From: Campylobacter rectus
GTDB lineage: Bacteria; Campylobacterota; Campylobacteria; Campylobacterales; Campylobacteraceae
Assembly (NCBI RefSeq): GCF_004803795.1
Contig: NZ_CP012543.1
Location: 1,736,001 to 1,800,000 of the forward strand
Reading direction: 5' to 3'
DNA length: 64,000 nt
The translations under genes and the position numbers were made by a program. Every line of letters starts with the position of its first letter. Position 1 is the first letter of the stretch. This document shows, piece after piece, positions 40,646 to 49,911 of the stretch. The notes beneath the pieces are model-generated. The model saw nothing but the letters and a program-made list of their open reading frames with translations. It had not been told where the DNA came from and did not search any database.

Positions 40646-41863
40646 TCATTCGCCGCGCGTTTTTTTGTAGATCCAAACGCGAATTTTAGTTAAAAATAAA
40701 ATCATCGACTTTGGAAACGGGCTTAAAATCAGCATCGCCAGCGCTTCTTTGGTAAATTTAAATTTGAGGCTTTTAAAAAGATATTCATACATTTTTTTGT
40801 ATTCGCCGCCGAATTTCGCGTAGTACGCCGCCATTTTATATAGGATCGCGATATAAGCTTCATTTACGCGAAATTTCGGCTCGGCGCTTGTCTTTTGACT
40901 CAAATTTGCATCGCTATTTTTATTTTGAGCTTCTAAGCCACTTGATTTCGCGTTTAAATTTGCGTCGCTATTTTTGCCTTGAGAGTTCGCGTCGCTCACA
41001 TAACTCAAGATTTTACGCTCCGCATCCGCATCGCCGCCATCCGCGTTTAAATTTTTATCGCTTATGCTCCTTGTGCCGTCCAAATTTGCGCCGCATGCGC
41101 CGTTTAAATTCCTGCCGCCGATTTTTTCGTCGCAAGCTCCGGTTTGCGCGTTTTTCTCGGCGATCTTTTGCAAAATAAGCTCTGCCGTCATCGCGTAGCC
41201 TTTCATTATACAAAGCGGGCGTTTAAACGAGTTTATCGTGACGCTGTCGCTGCGGTGAAAGCGGTAAATGCGCACGGCGTCGTGCAGATAGTAAGCGGGA
41301 TGGTCGAAAAGATAGATCCAAAGCGTATTTTCGCTACCGTAAAGCCCCTTTTCAAAGCGCCTTTGTCCGATCGCATCTCGGCGAAACATTATCAAAAACT
41401 CGCCCGTTATCTTGCCGTCGTAGTAGTCCTGCGGCGAAATTTCTCCGCTTTTGCTCAGTCCAAATCCCGAAAATTTCGTCGTCGGCTCGCCGTCAAGCTC
41501 GAAATAACAGTTCGCCCAGACGCTAGCGTACCCACGCTCCAGCACGACCGCCATCTTGCTTATAGCGCCTTCTATCAGCAAATCATCGTCGTCGAGTATC
41601 ACGAAAGCATCGCCGCTAGCGTGATCAAAGCCGTTGTTTTTATTGCCGTTTGGACCGCGGTCGTAAGTTTGGTTTAAGACGTATTTTACGTTGTCGAATT
41701 TTGCCGCGTAATTTTGTGCAAGCTCGCGCGTACCGTCGTTTGAGTCGTCGTCGCTGATTATGATTTCTTTATTTTCGTAGTCTTGAGCCAGCGCGCTTTT
41801 TAGAGCGGCTTCAAAAAGTTCTTTGCGGTTGTAGGTCGGGATTATTATGCTAACCTTTAGCAT
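40646..41863 (-). CDS. pglI: Glucosyltransferase PglI with an internal insertion
   Basis: A GT2 enzyme; in C. jejuni PglI adds the branching glucose. The N-terminal catalytic domain shows IIPTYNRKELF, the DDD metal motif (IISDDDSND, ILDDDDLL) and the family-specific GPNGNKNNGFDHASG. The C-terminal ILYKMAAYYAKFGGEYK region is also conserved. Between them, residues about 240-332 are a low-complexity Asn/Asp/Ala/Lys insertion with repeated KNSDANL-type units. Without it the protein would have the family's roughly 310 residues. Overlaps the natural pglJ start. Confidence 0.85.
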   Translation of the reverse strand: MLKVSIIIPTYNRKELFEAALKSALAQDYENKEIIISDDDSNDGTRELAQNYAAKFDNVKYVLNQTYDRGPNGNKNNGFDHASGDAFVILDDDDLLIEGAISKMAVVLERGYASVWANCYFELDGEPTTKFSGFGLSKSGEISPQDYYDGKITGEFLIMFRRDAIGQRRFEKGLYGSENTLWIYLFDHPAYYLHDAVRIYRFHRSDSVTINSFKRPLCIMKGYAMTAELILQKIAEKNAQTGACDEKIGGRNLNGACGANLDGTRSISDKNLNADGGDADAERKILSYVSDANSQGKNSDANLNAKSSGLEAQNKNSDANLSQKTSAEPKFRVNEAYIAILYKMAAYYAKFGGEYKKMYEYLFKSLKFKFTKEALAMLILSPFPKSMILFLTKIRVWIYKKTRGE

Positions 41864-41864
41864 T

Positions 41865-42929
41865 TTAACTCTCTAAATTTTGCGTAATAAAATCCATCCA
41901 CTTTTGATAAATTTGATCGGTTTTAAAGCTGTTTTTCCTTAGCGCGGCATTTCTGACGAACTCGTCTCTTAAATTTTCATCGCGCATTAGAAGTTCGATT
42001 TTTTCGCCTAGCGTCTTCGCGTCGTCTATAGGAGCTAAAAATCCGTCCTTGCCGTCATTGATGAGCTCTTTTGCGCCGCTCGTCGCAGTCGCCACTCTAG
42101 CGCAGTCAAAAAATACGCTTTCGATTAGCACGTTTGGCAGGCCCTCGGTTTTGGATGCGGAAACGATGATTTTAGACCGCTCGTAAAAAGAAGCTATATC
42201 GCTCGTCTGCCCGATAAATTCGGCATTTAGATGCAGTTGCTCGTGAGCTATGAGCTCTAGTCTTTGTCTCTCGTCGCCCGAACCCGCGACGATGATCTTC
42301 CAATCCGCCATCAGCTCTTTATCCACCTGACTCACGGCTTTCAGAAATACGTCGCAACCCTTAAGCGAGACGAGGCGCCCGACGAAAAGTATGATATTTT
42401 CTTTAGGCAAACCCTGTTTTTGGACTTCAAACATAGGATTATACATCACGGTTTTGTTTTTCACGAAGTTGTAATAATCATAGTCTTCTTTGGTTAGCAC
42501 CGTTAGGCCGCTAGCTAGCGGGTAAAGCATACGCCGTAAAAACAGCCAGCCGCGCCCTTTGAAAAAATACGCGCTTGCGTGCTCGCTGATAAAAAGCGGC
42601 TTGTTTATAAATAAATTCGACAAAATCACATTGATATTTGTGCTGTCCATCGAAGATATAATGACGTCAAATCCGCCGTTTTTGATCAAATTTCGCTGAT
42701 AAAAAAACTTTTTTACGCGTCTGATTAAATTTACGAAAAATCCTTTTTTTACCATCGGAAAAGGAAGGTCTATGAGCTTCACGCGCGGGTCGAGTTCGTA
42801 AAAGGGTGGCTTGGTGTCAAATTTTAAAAGCGTTACGTCGTGAAATTTCGCAAAATAGCTCGCGAGCAAGCTCATCACGCGCTCGGCGCCGCCTGCTTGC
42901 AAGGTTGAAATTATAAACAAAACCTTCAT
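41865..42929 (-). CDS. pglH: GalNAc polymerase-like transferase PglH
   Basis: A GT4 transferase; C. jejuni PglH adds three GalNAc residues. Signatures: FIISTLQAGGAERVMSLLA, ISEHASAYF, FVGRLVSLKGCDVF and SKTEGLPNVLIESVFFDC. The ATG at 42929 is preferred (354 residues) because GGAGAGAG lies just before it, giving MKVLFIISTL; upstream codons to 42968 lack a site. The product may add a different sugar here, given the altered nucleotide-sugar genes next door. Confidence 0.85.
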   Translation of the reverse strand: MKVLFIISTLQAGGAERVMSLLASYFAKFHDVTLLKFDTKPPFYELDPRVKLIDLPFPMVKKGFFVNLIRRVKKFFYQRNLIKNGGFDVIISSMDSTNINVILSNLFINKPLFISEHASAYFFKGRGWLFLRRMLYPLASGLTVLTKEDYDYYNFVKNKTVMYNPMFEVQKQGLPKENIILFVGRLVSLKGCDVFLKAVSQVDKELMADWKIIVAGSGDERQRLELIAHEQLHLNAEFIGQTSDIASFYERSKIIVSASKTEGLPNVLIESVFFDCARVATATSGAKELINDGKDGFLAPIDDAKTLGEKIELLMRDENLRDEFVRNAALRKNSFKTDQIYQKWMDFITQNLES

Positions 42930-43021
42930 TCTCTCTCCAAATTTTATCAATGCGCTAAAATTTACCAAATCTTTAAAATTATTGATTTTATAAATTTTGA
43001 GCTTTATAATAGCTTAGTTTT

Positions 43022-43777
43022 TTATCTTTTAAATATCCGTTCAAACCCGCAAAAAACCGATTCAAAACGCGTTGCGACAACGTATTTTAGGCTATTTAGA
43101 CGAGTTTTAAACGAAGCTTTATCCCGCGCTCTTTGCACTCGCTCGGCTTGGATATTTGAGTCCGCTAGATCGGTTGGATGCGCAAAAATATCACTAAAAT
43201 ACATCTTTAAGCCGTTTTTTAAAAGCAAAATTTGCCAAAAATCAGCCACGCAAAGCGCCTTTTTGTACGTTTGCAAGATCTTTTCGGCTGCGCGCCTATC
43301 AAGTACGTAGGCCGCCGCTCGGTAAATCGTGCCGTAAGAGCGCTTTGAGACCAGCCAAAAATCCTCATCCAGCTTTTTGCCAAATGCGCTAAATCGCCCC
43401 TCCAGCCCGTCTTGCGCGCCGCAGATGAGCGCCGAGCCCGCATCCATCTTAGCAGCCGTTTCAAACGCTTTTTTTACGCCGCTTTCGTCGCCGATGACAT
43501 CGTCTTCTAAGATGAGCGCAAAGCTGGCGTCGCTTTTTAAAAATTCCTCGTAAGCGCGCGCGTGAGAGAGCGAGCAGCCGACCTCGGACGGGCTTAATAG
43601 CCTGCCGTAAGCCTCAAGGCCAGGTAGCGCGTAGCCGTAGTACTCTTTGGCGCTCATCGCTCTGCCGCCCACAGCCTCGACGAGCTTAAATTCGCCATAG
43701 TTTTTAAACCGCTCTTTTAGCTTTTCTCGGCGCGCCTCGTCGCTTTTTAGCGAGATAACGAATACTAATTTTTTCAT
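43022..43777 (-). CDS. Glycosyltransferase family 25 (LOS-type)
   Basis: A 251-residue GT25 enzyme: VFVISLKSDEARREKLKERF, the acceptor-region GCSLSHARAYEEFL and the metal-binding ILEDDV. Related enzymes add galactose to lipooligosaccharide. It lies between the Wzx-like flippase (overlap of four bases) and pglH, a place with no equivalent in C. jejuni's pgl cluster. It may add a sugar to the N-glycan or a related lipid-linked glycan. Confidence 0.85.
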   Translation of the reverse strand: MKKLVFVISLKSDEARREKLKERFKNYGEFKLVEAVGGRAMSAKEYYGYALPGLEAYGRLLSPSEVGCSLSHARAYEEFLKSDASFALILEDDVIGDESGVKKAFETAAKMDAGSALICGAQDGLEGRFSAFGKKLDEDFWLVSKRSYGTIYRAAAYVLDRRAAEKILQTYKKALCVADFWQILLLKNGLKMYFSDIFAHPTDLADSNIQAERVQRARDKASFKTRLNSLKYVVATRFESVFCGFERIFKR

Positions 43778-45288
43778 CTTTTAAACTTCGATTTGATTTT
43801 ATTTATCACGATTAGTTGTTCTCTCCTGTCAAATATCAAAAACAAGCTCACGACGTAACCGAGCGCAAGCAAAACCGCCGAATACGCGGCAAATTCGCCC
43901 CAGCTTGAAATTTGCACGAAATTTCGCAGCCAAAAAAACAATCCGCAAACGGCTGCAAAAACGGCTAAATTTTTAAAATAAACGCCGTAAAAAGTAGTAA
44001 GCGGCAAACTTAAATTTAACGCGGCGTTTATGAGGTCAAATCCCAAAATGCGCACCGAATAAAGCGCGGCGCCGACGGCCGTCATACCGTAAATGCCGTA
44101 AGGCGTAAATTTAAGCACGGCGATCTGCGCCAAAACCGTGCCCGCACCCAAAATAGTGTTTGCTATCGCGGGGCGTTTTAGTTTATTCGTCGCGCCGTCG
44201 AGATTAAAAAGCGAAAAAACGTAGCTGATAAATATAATCGGCACCAGGGTTATCATAGAGAGATTATAAATAAGATTTATCTCGTCTGCGCTTTTAAACG
44301 GCAGCCAAAGCGTGTAAAATTCGCGCCCGAAAGCCACGAAAATAGCCGTCGGCACGCTCATAACAAAAGCCGTAACTCGCATCGAAAATTTAGCCTCCGC
44401 AACTAGCGCGGTCAAATTTGATTTGGAGTAATGTTCGACGAATTTTGGCGCAAATATCGCGCTAAGCTGTGCCACAAAGCTCTCTAAAATGATCGGAGCA
44501 GCCTTTGAAACGGCTAAAATTCCAGTCGCGTTCGCGCTTAAAAATATGTTGCAGATAAACAGATCCATACCGCTCATAAGCACGCGGTTTAGGGCGTTAA
44601 AGCTATTATAGACGCCCGATTTTAGCAGCTCTTTTATCCGCATAAAGTCAAATTCTCGTGGGTTAAATTTAAGCTCGGGCGTGATGCGGCGCGAAACCCA
44701 AACGCTAGTAAAAAAAACAAATAGCGACGCGACTAAAGCGGAGATCGCGATATATGCGATCATCGGTCTGAAAAAATAAAAAAGCGCTACGATGAGGGTC
44801 GCTAAAATAGCGCTAGATGCGGCGTTGCGAACGGAGATGATGTAGAGCTTGTTTTTGATAAACATCGAGACGCTGATGACACCGTTAAAAAGCCCGACGC
44901 AAAAATTTATAAAATAAAACGCAAAAGTAAGCCGCACGTCGCCTAGCAGCGCGTCGCTCACGTTTAGCATGCTTTGTAAATTTAATATAAAAATACCCGC
45001 ACCAAACAAAATAAGAATGCAAAAAAAGATATTTACGACTAGAACCGACGAGTAGTAGGCGTTAGCCGCGCGCGTGCCCCCTCTGTGCCACTCGTACGCG
45101 ACGAAGCGGCCGCTAACCGAGTTTATCGCAGCAGTTACGACTAGAGCGTAGGCCACGATAGCGTTTGACAGCCCGACAAAGCCGTAGGCTTCGTTGCCTA
45201 GGCTCTTTAAAATATAGGGCGTGAGGAAAAAATTTATCCCCATCGAGACGATAAAAACGACGATGGAGCTGATCAAATTTACGAGCAT
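43774..45288 (-). CDS. Wzx-type polysaccharide flippase
   Basis: A 504-residue protein with 12-14 hydrophobic helices of the MOP/Wzx superfamily: NFFLTPYILKSLGNEAYGF near the N-terminus and further alternating hydrophobic segments to the C-terminus. Such proteins move undecaprenyl-linked glycans across the inner membrane. No Walker motifs. It stands in the pgl locus where C. jejuni has the ABC flippase pglK, so it may do PglK's job; substrate assignment is inferred. Confidence 0.82.
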   Translation of the reverse strand: MLVNLISSIVVFIVSMGINFFLTPYILKSLGNEAYGFVGLSNAIVAYALVVTAAINSVSGRFVAYEWHRGGTRAANAYYSSVLVVNIFFCILILFGAGIFILNLQSMLNVSDALLGDVRLTFAFYFINFCVGLFNGVISVSMFIKNKLYIISVRNAASSAILATLIVALFYFFRPMIAYIAISALVASLFVFFTSVWVSRRITPELKFNPREFDFMRIKELLKSGVYNSFNALNRVLMSGMDLFICNIFLSANATGILAVSKAAPIILESFVAQLSAIFAPKFVEHYSKSNLTALVAEAKFSMRVTAFVMSVPTAIFVAFGREFYTLWLPFKSADEINLIYNLSMITLVPIIFISYVFSLFNLDGATNKLKRPAIANTILGAGTVLAQIAVLKFTPYGIYGMTAVGAALYSVRILGFDLINAALNLSLPLTTFYGVYFKNLAVFAAVCGLFFWLRNFVQISSWGEFAAYSAVLLALGYVVSLFLIFDRREQLIVINKIKSKFKR

Positions 45289-46520
45289 TACAGCCTTGCG
45301 TCGGCGTTTTCGTAAATGTTTTTGATATCGTAAACGAGAGCTTTGCTAAATTTTAACCCTTTAAATTTATCGTGAGCGACGGCGATCACGACGCAGTCGT
45401 AGTCCGCCTCGTCAAAGCTTTTTAGCGGCGCGATACCGTATTCGCGCTTCACCTCGGCTTCGTCCGCCCACGGATCATAGACGTCCACGCGGCAACCAAA
45501 ATCCCTAAGCTCCTCGATCACGTCTATCACGCGCGAGTTGCGGATATCCGGGCAGTTTTCCTTAAAGGTAAGCCCAAGCACCAAAACGCGAGCCGAATTT
45601 ATCAAAACGCCCCTTTTTATCATTAGTTTTACGACCTCGCCGGCGGCGTATTTGCCCATATTGTCGTTTATACGGCGTCCGGCTAGGATCATCTCGGGAT
45701 GAAAGCCAAGCTCCTGCGCCTTATGCGTGAGATAATAAGGATCCACGCCGATGCAGTGGCCGCCGACTAGCCCAGGACGGAAATTTAAGAAATTCCACTT
45801 CGTGCCCGCCGCCTGCAAAACCGCGTTCGTGTCGATGTTCATCTTGTTAAATATCATCGCAAGCTCGTTCATAAAGGCGATGTTTATATCGCGCTGCGTG
45901 TTTTCGATGACTTTGGCTGCCTCGGCGACCTTGATGGTAGGCGCTTTATGCGTGCCCGCCGTTATGATCGAGCGGTAGACCTCGTCGACTTTTTCGGCGA
46001 TTTCAGGCGTCGAGCCGCTAGTGATTTTTTTGATTTTAGTTACGGTGTGCTCTTTGTCGCCCGGATTTATGCGCTCGGGCGAGTATCCGCAGAAAAAGTC
46101 CTCGTTAAATTTAAGCCCGCTTTGCTCAAGCAGCGGCACGCAGATCTCCTCAGTAACGCCCGGATACACGGTGCTTTCATACACGACGATATCGCCCTTT
46201 TTTAGCACCTTCGCGACGCTTTGCGTAGCTTTTACGACAGGCGTTAGATCTGGGCGCTTGTTTTTATCTATCGGCGTCGGGACGGTAACGATAAAGAAAT
46301 TACACCCCTTTATATCGTCCAAATTTAAGCTAAATTTCATACCGCTATCTATCGCTTTTTTCATCTGTTCGCCGCTAAGCTCCAGCGTGCGATCATATCC
46401 GCTTTTGAGCTCCTCGATGCGGGCAGCATTTACGTCAAAGCCCGTGACTTCGTATTTCTCGCTAAATGCAGCCGCCAAAGGCAGCCCGACGTATCCCAGT
46501 CCGATAACGGCTATTTTCAT
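45288..46520 (-). CDS. UDP-N-acetyl-hexosamine 6-dehydrogenase (WbpA/TviB type)
   Basis: A 410-residue NAD-dependent enzyme. The N-terminal Rossmann fold is IGLGYVGLPLAAAF, the central part has YSPERINPGDKEHT, the catalytic Cys lies in GGHCIGVDPYYL, and the C-terminal UDP-binding part carries VLGLTFKENCPDIRNS. The PERINPGD stretch places it with TviB/WbpO/WecC, which oxidise UDP-GlcNAc, UDP-GalNAc or UDP-ManNAc to uronates. The exact substrate cannot be told. Overlaps the flippase start and the unknown gene upstream. Confidence 0.88.
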   Translation of the reverse strand: MKIAVIGLGYVGLPLAAAFSEKYEVTGFDVNAARIEELKSGYDRTLELSGEQMKKAIDSGMKFSLNLDDIKGCNFFIVTVPTPIDKNKRPDLTPVVKATQSVAKVLKKGDIVVYESTVYPGVTEEICVPLLEQSGLKFNEDFFCGYSPERINPGDKEHTVTKIKKITSGSTPEIAEKVDEVYRSIITAGTHKAPTIKVAEAAKVIENTQRDINIAFMNELAMIFNKMNIDTNAVLQAAGTKWNFLNFRPGLVGGHCIGVDPYYLTHKAQELGFHPEMILAGRRINDNMGKYAAGEVVKLMIKRGVLINSARVLVLGLTFKENCPDIRNSRVIDVIEELRDFGCRVDVYDPWADEAEVKREYGIAPLKSFDEADYDCVVIAVAHDKFKGLKFSKALVYDIKNIYENADARL

Positions 46521-46945
46521 TTTGGCCTTTCTATTTTTGGTTTTATTGATTTTTCAAACCGAAAAACCCTGAGCTCTACTTTTACGTCGCTAGGCGCCAT
46601 TATTTTTACGGGACTCACGTAAGGCAAAGCTTGTTTTAGCTCATAATAAATTTTTCTTTTTTTCTTCTCTTCATTACAAAGCATTAACGTCTGCGCCAAC
46701 TCGTCCTTCCCGCTAAATTCATAATAAAACCCCTTATCCGTATCCATCTCTTCGAGCTTACCGCCCAGCAAAAAAGCGCCGTTGCAATCGGTTTCTACCT
46801 CCTTTGAAAAAGCCGCTTCTATTATAAATTTTTCCGACGGCAACTTCGAAACCGGCAACTCAAAGACGTTTAGTTGCTTTTGCGGCTGCCCCCCGACTAA
46901 AAGCATCGGCGCTAAAGCCAACGTAGCAAATAAAATTTTTCTCAT
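46517..46945 (-). CDS. Secreted hypothetical protein within the glycan locus
   Basis: A 142-residue protein with a signal peptide (MRKILFATLALAPMLLVGG) and a mature part of about 120 residues, mostly beta-like with a Cys pair (ETDCNG, LMLCNEE). No family recognised. It overlaps both neighbouring dehydrogenase genes by four bases, so it is part of the operon. Confidence 0.65.
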   Translation of the reverse strand: MRKILFATLALAPMLLVGGQPQKQLNVFELPVSKLPSEKFIIEAAFSKEVETDCNGAFLLGGKLEEMDTDKGFYYEFSGKDELAQTLMLCNEEKKKRKIYYELKQALPYVSPVKIMAPSDVKVELRVFRFEKSIKPKIERPK

Positions 46946-48264
46946 GATCTCACTCCTATCTGAAAATATTTAAAACCTAAATTCGCCAAATTTTTGGCAT
47001 CGTATTGATTGCGCCCGTCAAAGATCACGGCGTTTTTTAGCCGCCGTTTCATCTCCATAAAATCAGGCGACCTAAACTCGCTCCACTCGGTCACGAGCGC
47101 GAGCGCGTCGGCGCCGTTTAGCGCGTCGTATTTGTTCGGGGCGAATTTTAAATTTGAGTTAAGCAGGTATTTTTTGGCTTCGTTTGCGGCCTTTGGATCG
47201 TATGCGACGACGTTTGCGCCGGCGTTTTGCAGCGCTTTTATGAGCACTAGCGAGCTAGCTTCGCGCATATCATCGGTGTTTGGCTTAAACGCTAGCCCCC
47301 AAAGCGCCACCGTTTTGCCGCTCAAATTTCCGCCGAAAAAGGCTGAAATTTTTTCAAAAAGCACCGTTTTTTGCGCCGCGTTTCTAGCCTCTACCGCGCT
47401 TAAAACCTGCGGTTCAAAGCCGTTTTGCCTAGCGGTGTAGATAAGCGCCTCGACGTCCTTTGGAAAGCAGCTACCGCCGTATCCGCAGCCCGGATATATA
47501 AAGCTATAACCGATGCGAGAGTCGCTGCCGATACCTTTTCGCACCAAATTTACGTCCGCTCCCACACGCTCGCAGATACCCGCGATCTCGTTTATAAAGC
47601 TGATTTTAGTCGCTAGCATCGCGTTTGCAGCGTATTTGGTCATCTCGGCCGATTTCACGTCCATAGCGATAAATCTATCGTGATTTTTCATAAATGGCGC
47701 GTAAAGCTCGCGCATAACGCTCTGTCCCCACTCGCTGCTAGCGCCGACTACGACGCGATCGGGCTTTAAAAAGTCCTCGACCGCCGCACCCTCTTTTAAA
47801 AACTCTGGGTTTGAGACGACCTCAAATTTGATGTCCATGCCCCTCTTTTTTAGCTCGCCAGCGATCACTTCGCTAACCTTTTCCGCCGTGCCCACGGGGA
47901 CGGTTGATTTATCCACGACGATTAGCGGCGAGGTTAAATTTTGCCCGATGCTTTTTGCGACTTCCAGCACGTAGCGCAGATCGGCCTGCCCATCCGCGCC
48001 CATAGGCGTGCCCACTGCGATAAATAGCACGCTAGCGTGCGCCAAGGCTTCTTTTATATCGACGCTAAATTTGAGCGCGCCGTTTGCCCTGCACTCGGCC
48101 ACGATCTCGGCGAGGCCAGGCTCATAGATCGGTATGATACCGCTGTTTAGGGCGTTTATCTTGACTTCGTCCACATCTACGCATATGACGTCGTTGCCCA
48201 TTTTAGCTAGGCACGCGCCGCTAACGAGCCCCACGTATCCCGTGCCTACGACTGCGATCCTCAC
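46942..48264 (-). CDS. ugd: UDP-glucose 6-dehydrogenase
   Basis: Oxidises UDP-glucose to UDP-glucuronate. The 440-residue protein shows VVGTGYVGLVSGACLAKMG, VPVGTAEKV, VSNPEFLKEGAAVEDF, the catalytic Cys in GYGGSCFPKDVEAL and WGLAFKPNTDDMREA. The GTG at 48264 overlaps the galE stop as GTGA and has GGGAG eight bases upstream; an earlier GTG at 48279 is less likely. UDP-glucuronate may feed the epimerase at 51480-52538. Confidence 0.94.
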   Translation of the reverse strand: MRIAVVGTGYVGLVSGACLAKMGNDVICVDVDEVKINALNSGIIPIYEPGLAEIVAECRANGALKFSVDIKEALAHASVLFIAVGTPMGADGQADLRYVLEVAKSIGQNLTSPLIVVDKSTVPVGTAEKVSEVIAGELKKRGMDIKFEVVSNPEFLKEGAAVEDFLKPDRVVVGASSEWGQSVMRELYAPFMKNHDRFIAMDVKSAEMTKYAANAMLATKISFINEIAGICERVGADVNLVRKGIGSDSRIGYSFIYPGCGYGGSCFPKDVEALIYTARQNGFEPQVLSAVEARNAAQKTVLFEKISAFFGGNLSGKTVALWGLAFKPNTDDMREASSLVLIKALQNAGANVVAYDPKAANEAKKYLLNSNLKFAPNKYDALNGADALALVTEWSEFRSPDFMEMKRRLKNAVIFDGRNQYDAKNLANLGFKYFQIGVRS

Positions 48265-49259
48265 AGCCTTTTCTCCCACTCGAGCGCGGTTTTTATGATG
48301 AGCGCGAGATCTTCTCTCTTAGGCCGCCAGTTGGTTAAATTTCTTATCTTTTCGGGCTTTGCGATGAGACGCGCGGGATCGCCCTCTCTGCGAGGCGCGC
48401 TAACTACCTTAAAGTCAATCCCGCTTACTTTTTTAGCCGTTTCTATAACCTCTTTTACGCTAAAGCCGCGGCCGTAGCCGACGTTAAAGGTTTCGCTTTT
48501 TTCATGTTCGTTTAGATAATCCAGTGCGCTTAGATGCGCTTCGGCTAGGTCGCTCACGTGGATATAGTCCCTCACGCAGGTGCCGTCTGCGGTCGGATAG
48601 TCGCTGCCGAAAATTCCCATACTCTCCTGCTTACCCAGAGCCGTCTGCGTCGCGACTTTGATTAGGTGCGTGGCGTTTGGATAGTTTTGTCCGATAAGCC
48701 CCTCCTCATCGGCACCCGCGACGTTAAAGTATCGCAAAATCGCAAATTTGAAATTCTCATTTGAAGCGGCGTAGTCTTTGATGATCCACTCGCTCATTAG
48801 CTTGCTTCGGCCGTAGGGATTTATCGGATTTGCCGCGGTTTGCTCATCGACCTCGCCCGCATTTTTATCATCTTGAGGCTCGCCGTAAACCGCCGCGGTG
48901 GAGCTAAAGATAAATTTATTTACGCCGTATTTTTTGCAATAGGTCAAAATTTTAGCGACGTTTGCGGTGTTGTTTAGATAGTATTTTAGCGGATCTTGCG
49001 TGCTTTCAAAAACCTCGATAAATGCGGCAAAATGGATAATCGCGTCAAATTTGCCCTCTGCAAAAATACCGCTTAAATCATCCTCTAAATTTGCCTTTAC
49101 GAACTTAAATTTACCGATTTTCTCAAGCGCGTCAAGCGCCTTTGTCGTGCCTTTGCAGAGATTATCAACGACCGTTATCTCGTGCCCGCCCTGCTTTAAA
49201 AGCACCTTTAACACGTGAGAGCCGATGTAACCCGCCCCGCCTGTTATTAAAATTTTCAT
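48261..49259 (-). CDS. galE: UDP-glucose/GlcNAc 4-epimerase
   Basis: Interconverts UDP-Glc/UDP-Gal and, as Gne in Campylobacter, UDP-GlcNAc/UDP-GalNAc for the N-glycan. The 332-residue SDR shows GGAGYIGSHV, FAAFIEVFES, FSSTAAVYG, the Tyr-x3-Lys in NPYGRSKLMSE and the nucleotide-binding REGDPARLIA. It is the first gene of the pgl-linked unit, as in C. jejuni. Confidence 0.94.
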   Translation of the reverse strand: MKILITGGAGYIGSHVLKVLLKQGGHEITVVDNLCKGTTKALDALEKIGKFKFVKANLEDDLSGIFAEGKFDAIIHFAAFIEVFESTQDPLKYYLNNTANVAKILTYCKKYGVNKFIFSSTAAVYGEPQDDKNAGEVDEQTAANPINPYGRSKLMSEWIIKDYAASNENFKFAILRYFNVAGADEEGLIGQNYPNATHLIKVATQTALGKQESMGIFGSDYPTADGTCVRDYIHVSDLAEAHLSALDYLNEHEKSETFNVGYGRGFSVKEVIETAKKVSGIDFKVVSAPRREGDPARLIAKPEKIRNLTNWRPKREDLALIIKTALEWEKRL

Positions 49260-49314
49260 TGTAATTCCTAATATATGATTTACAAATACATTACGTTATA
49301 CATGCTTTGCTAAA

Positions 49315-49533
49315 TTATTTTTCTTTATTGCAAAATTGCCTTTCGCAAGGTATGCCGTCATTATCGCCGTCGGTTCTTTGAGTGCCGCCGTCCTCGTATC
49401 TTCCGCATTTTTTTAGGTACTCTTTTGCTTCTGCGCAACTGCTAAAATGACTACAATGCGTTTTTTTATTGCAATCAATCGCGGTGCCGAAAGCAAAACT
49501 TGCGACCATTAATCCAAGCAAAACATATTTCAT
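49315..49533 (-). CDS. Secreted Excalibur calcium-binding protein
   Basis: A 72-residue protein with a signal peptide (MKYVLLGLMVASFAFGTA) and one Excalibur-type motif: Cys-rich HFSSCAEAKEYLKKCG followed by the calcium loop DGDNDGIPCERQFC. Function unknown. It has AAAGGAAG before the ATG and a TATAAT box 43 bases upstream. Confidence 0.85.
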   Translation of the reverse strand: MKYVLLGLMVASFAFGTAIDCNKKTHCSHFSSCAEAKEYLKKCGRYEDGGTQRTDGDNDGIPCERQFCNKEK

Positions 49534-49575
49534 ATTTTCTTCCTTTAAAGATGAGCGATTTTAGATAGCTGCGGT

Positions 49576-49581
49576 ATTATA
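49576..49581 (-). promoter_or_regulatory. Putative -10 box for the Excalibur gene
   Basis: Reads TATAAT on the minus strand, 43 bases before the ATG at 49533. Confidence 0.45.
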
Positions 49582-49614
49582 TGGAGATTAAACTTATAGA
49601 AAACTTTTGCAGCG

Positions 49615-49911
49615 ATGCACCTGTTAATTTTACCCGAAATAACGACGGATGCGCAAAACGAGCAGTTTTTTGATACCGTGGCTTCGAACGTAAAAAGGAT
49701 GCGGCAAGAGAAAAATCTAAGCCAGCTCGAGACGGCTCTAAGTATAGGGCAGGCCTCAGGCGGATTTTACGCAAATATGGAAAATAACGCACACGGCAAG
49801 CACTTTAATCTACTCCACCTTTTTAAGCTTTCAAAACTTTTTAACTGCGACATAAACGAATTTTTTAAGGAAATTTCTGAGCGAGACGGCGGCAAGCAAG
49901 AGCAAATTTGA
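49615..49911 (+). CDS. XRE-family transcriptional regulator
   Basis: A 98-residue protein whose residues 23-85 form a Cro/C1-type helix-turn-helix: ASNVKRMRQEKNLSQLETALSIG followed by GFYANMENNAHGKHFNLLHLFKLSKLFNC. Probably a DNA-binding repressor. The ATG at 49615 lacks a strong ribosome site and the true start may be a few codons downstream. It is divergent from the Excalibur gene. Target unknown. Confidence 0.8.
   Translation: MHLLILPEITTDAQNEQFFDTVASNVKRMRQEKNLSQLETALSIGQASGGFYANMENNAHGKHFNLLHLFKLSKLFNCDINEFFKEISERDGGKQEQI

Noticed and set aside
47425-47616. Plus-strand open frames within the pgl and dehydrogenase genes
   Set aside because: They are antisense shadows of conserved coding sequence with no ribosome sites.
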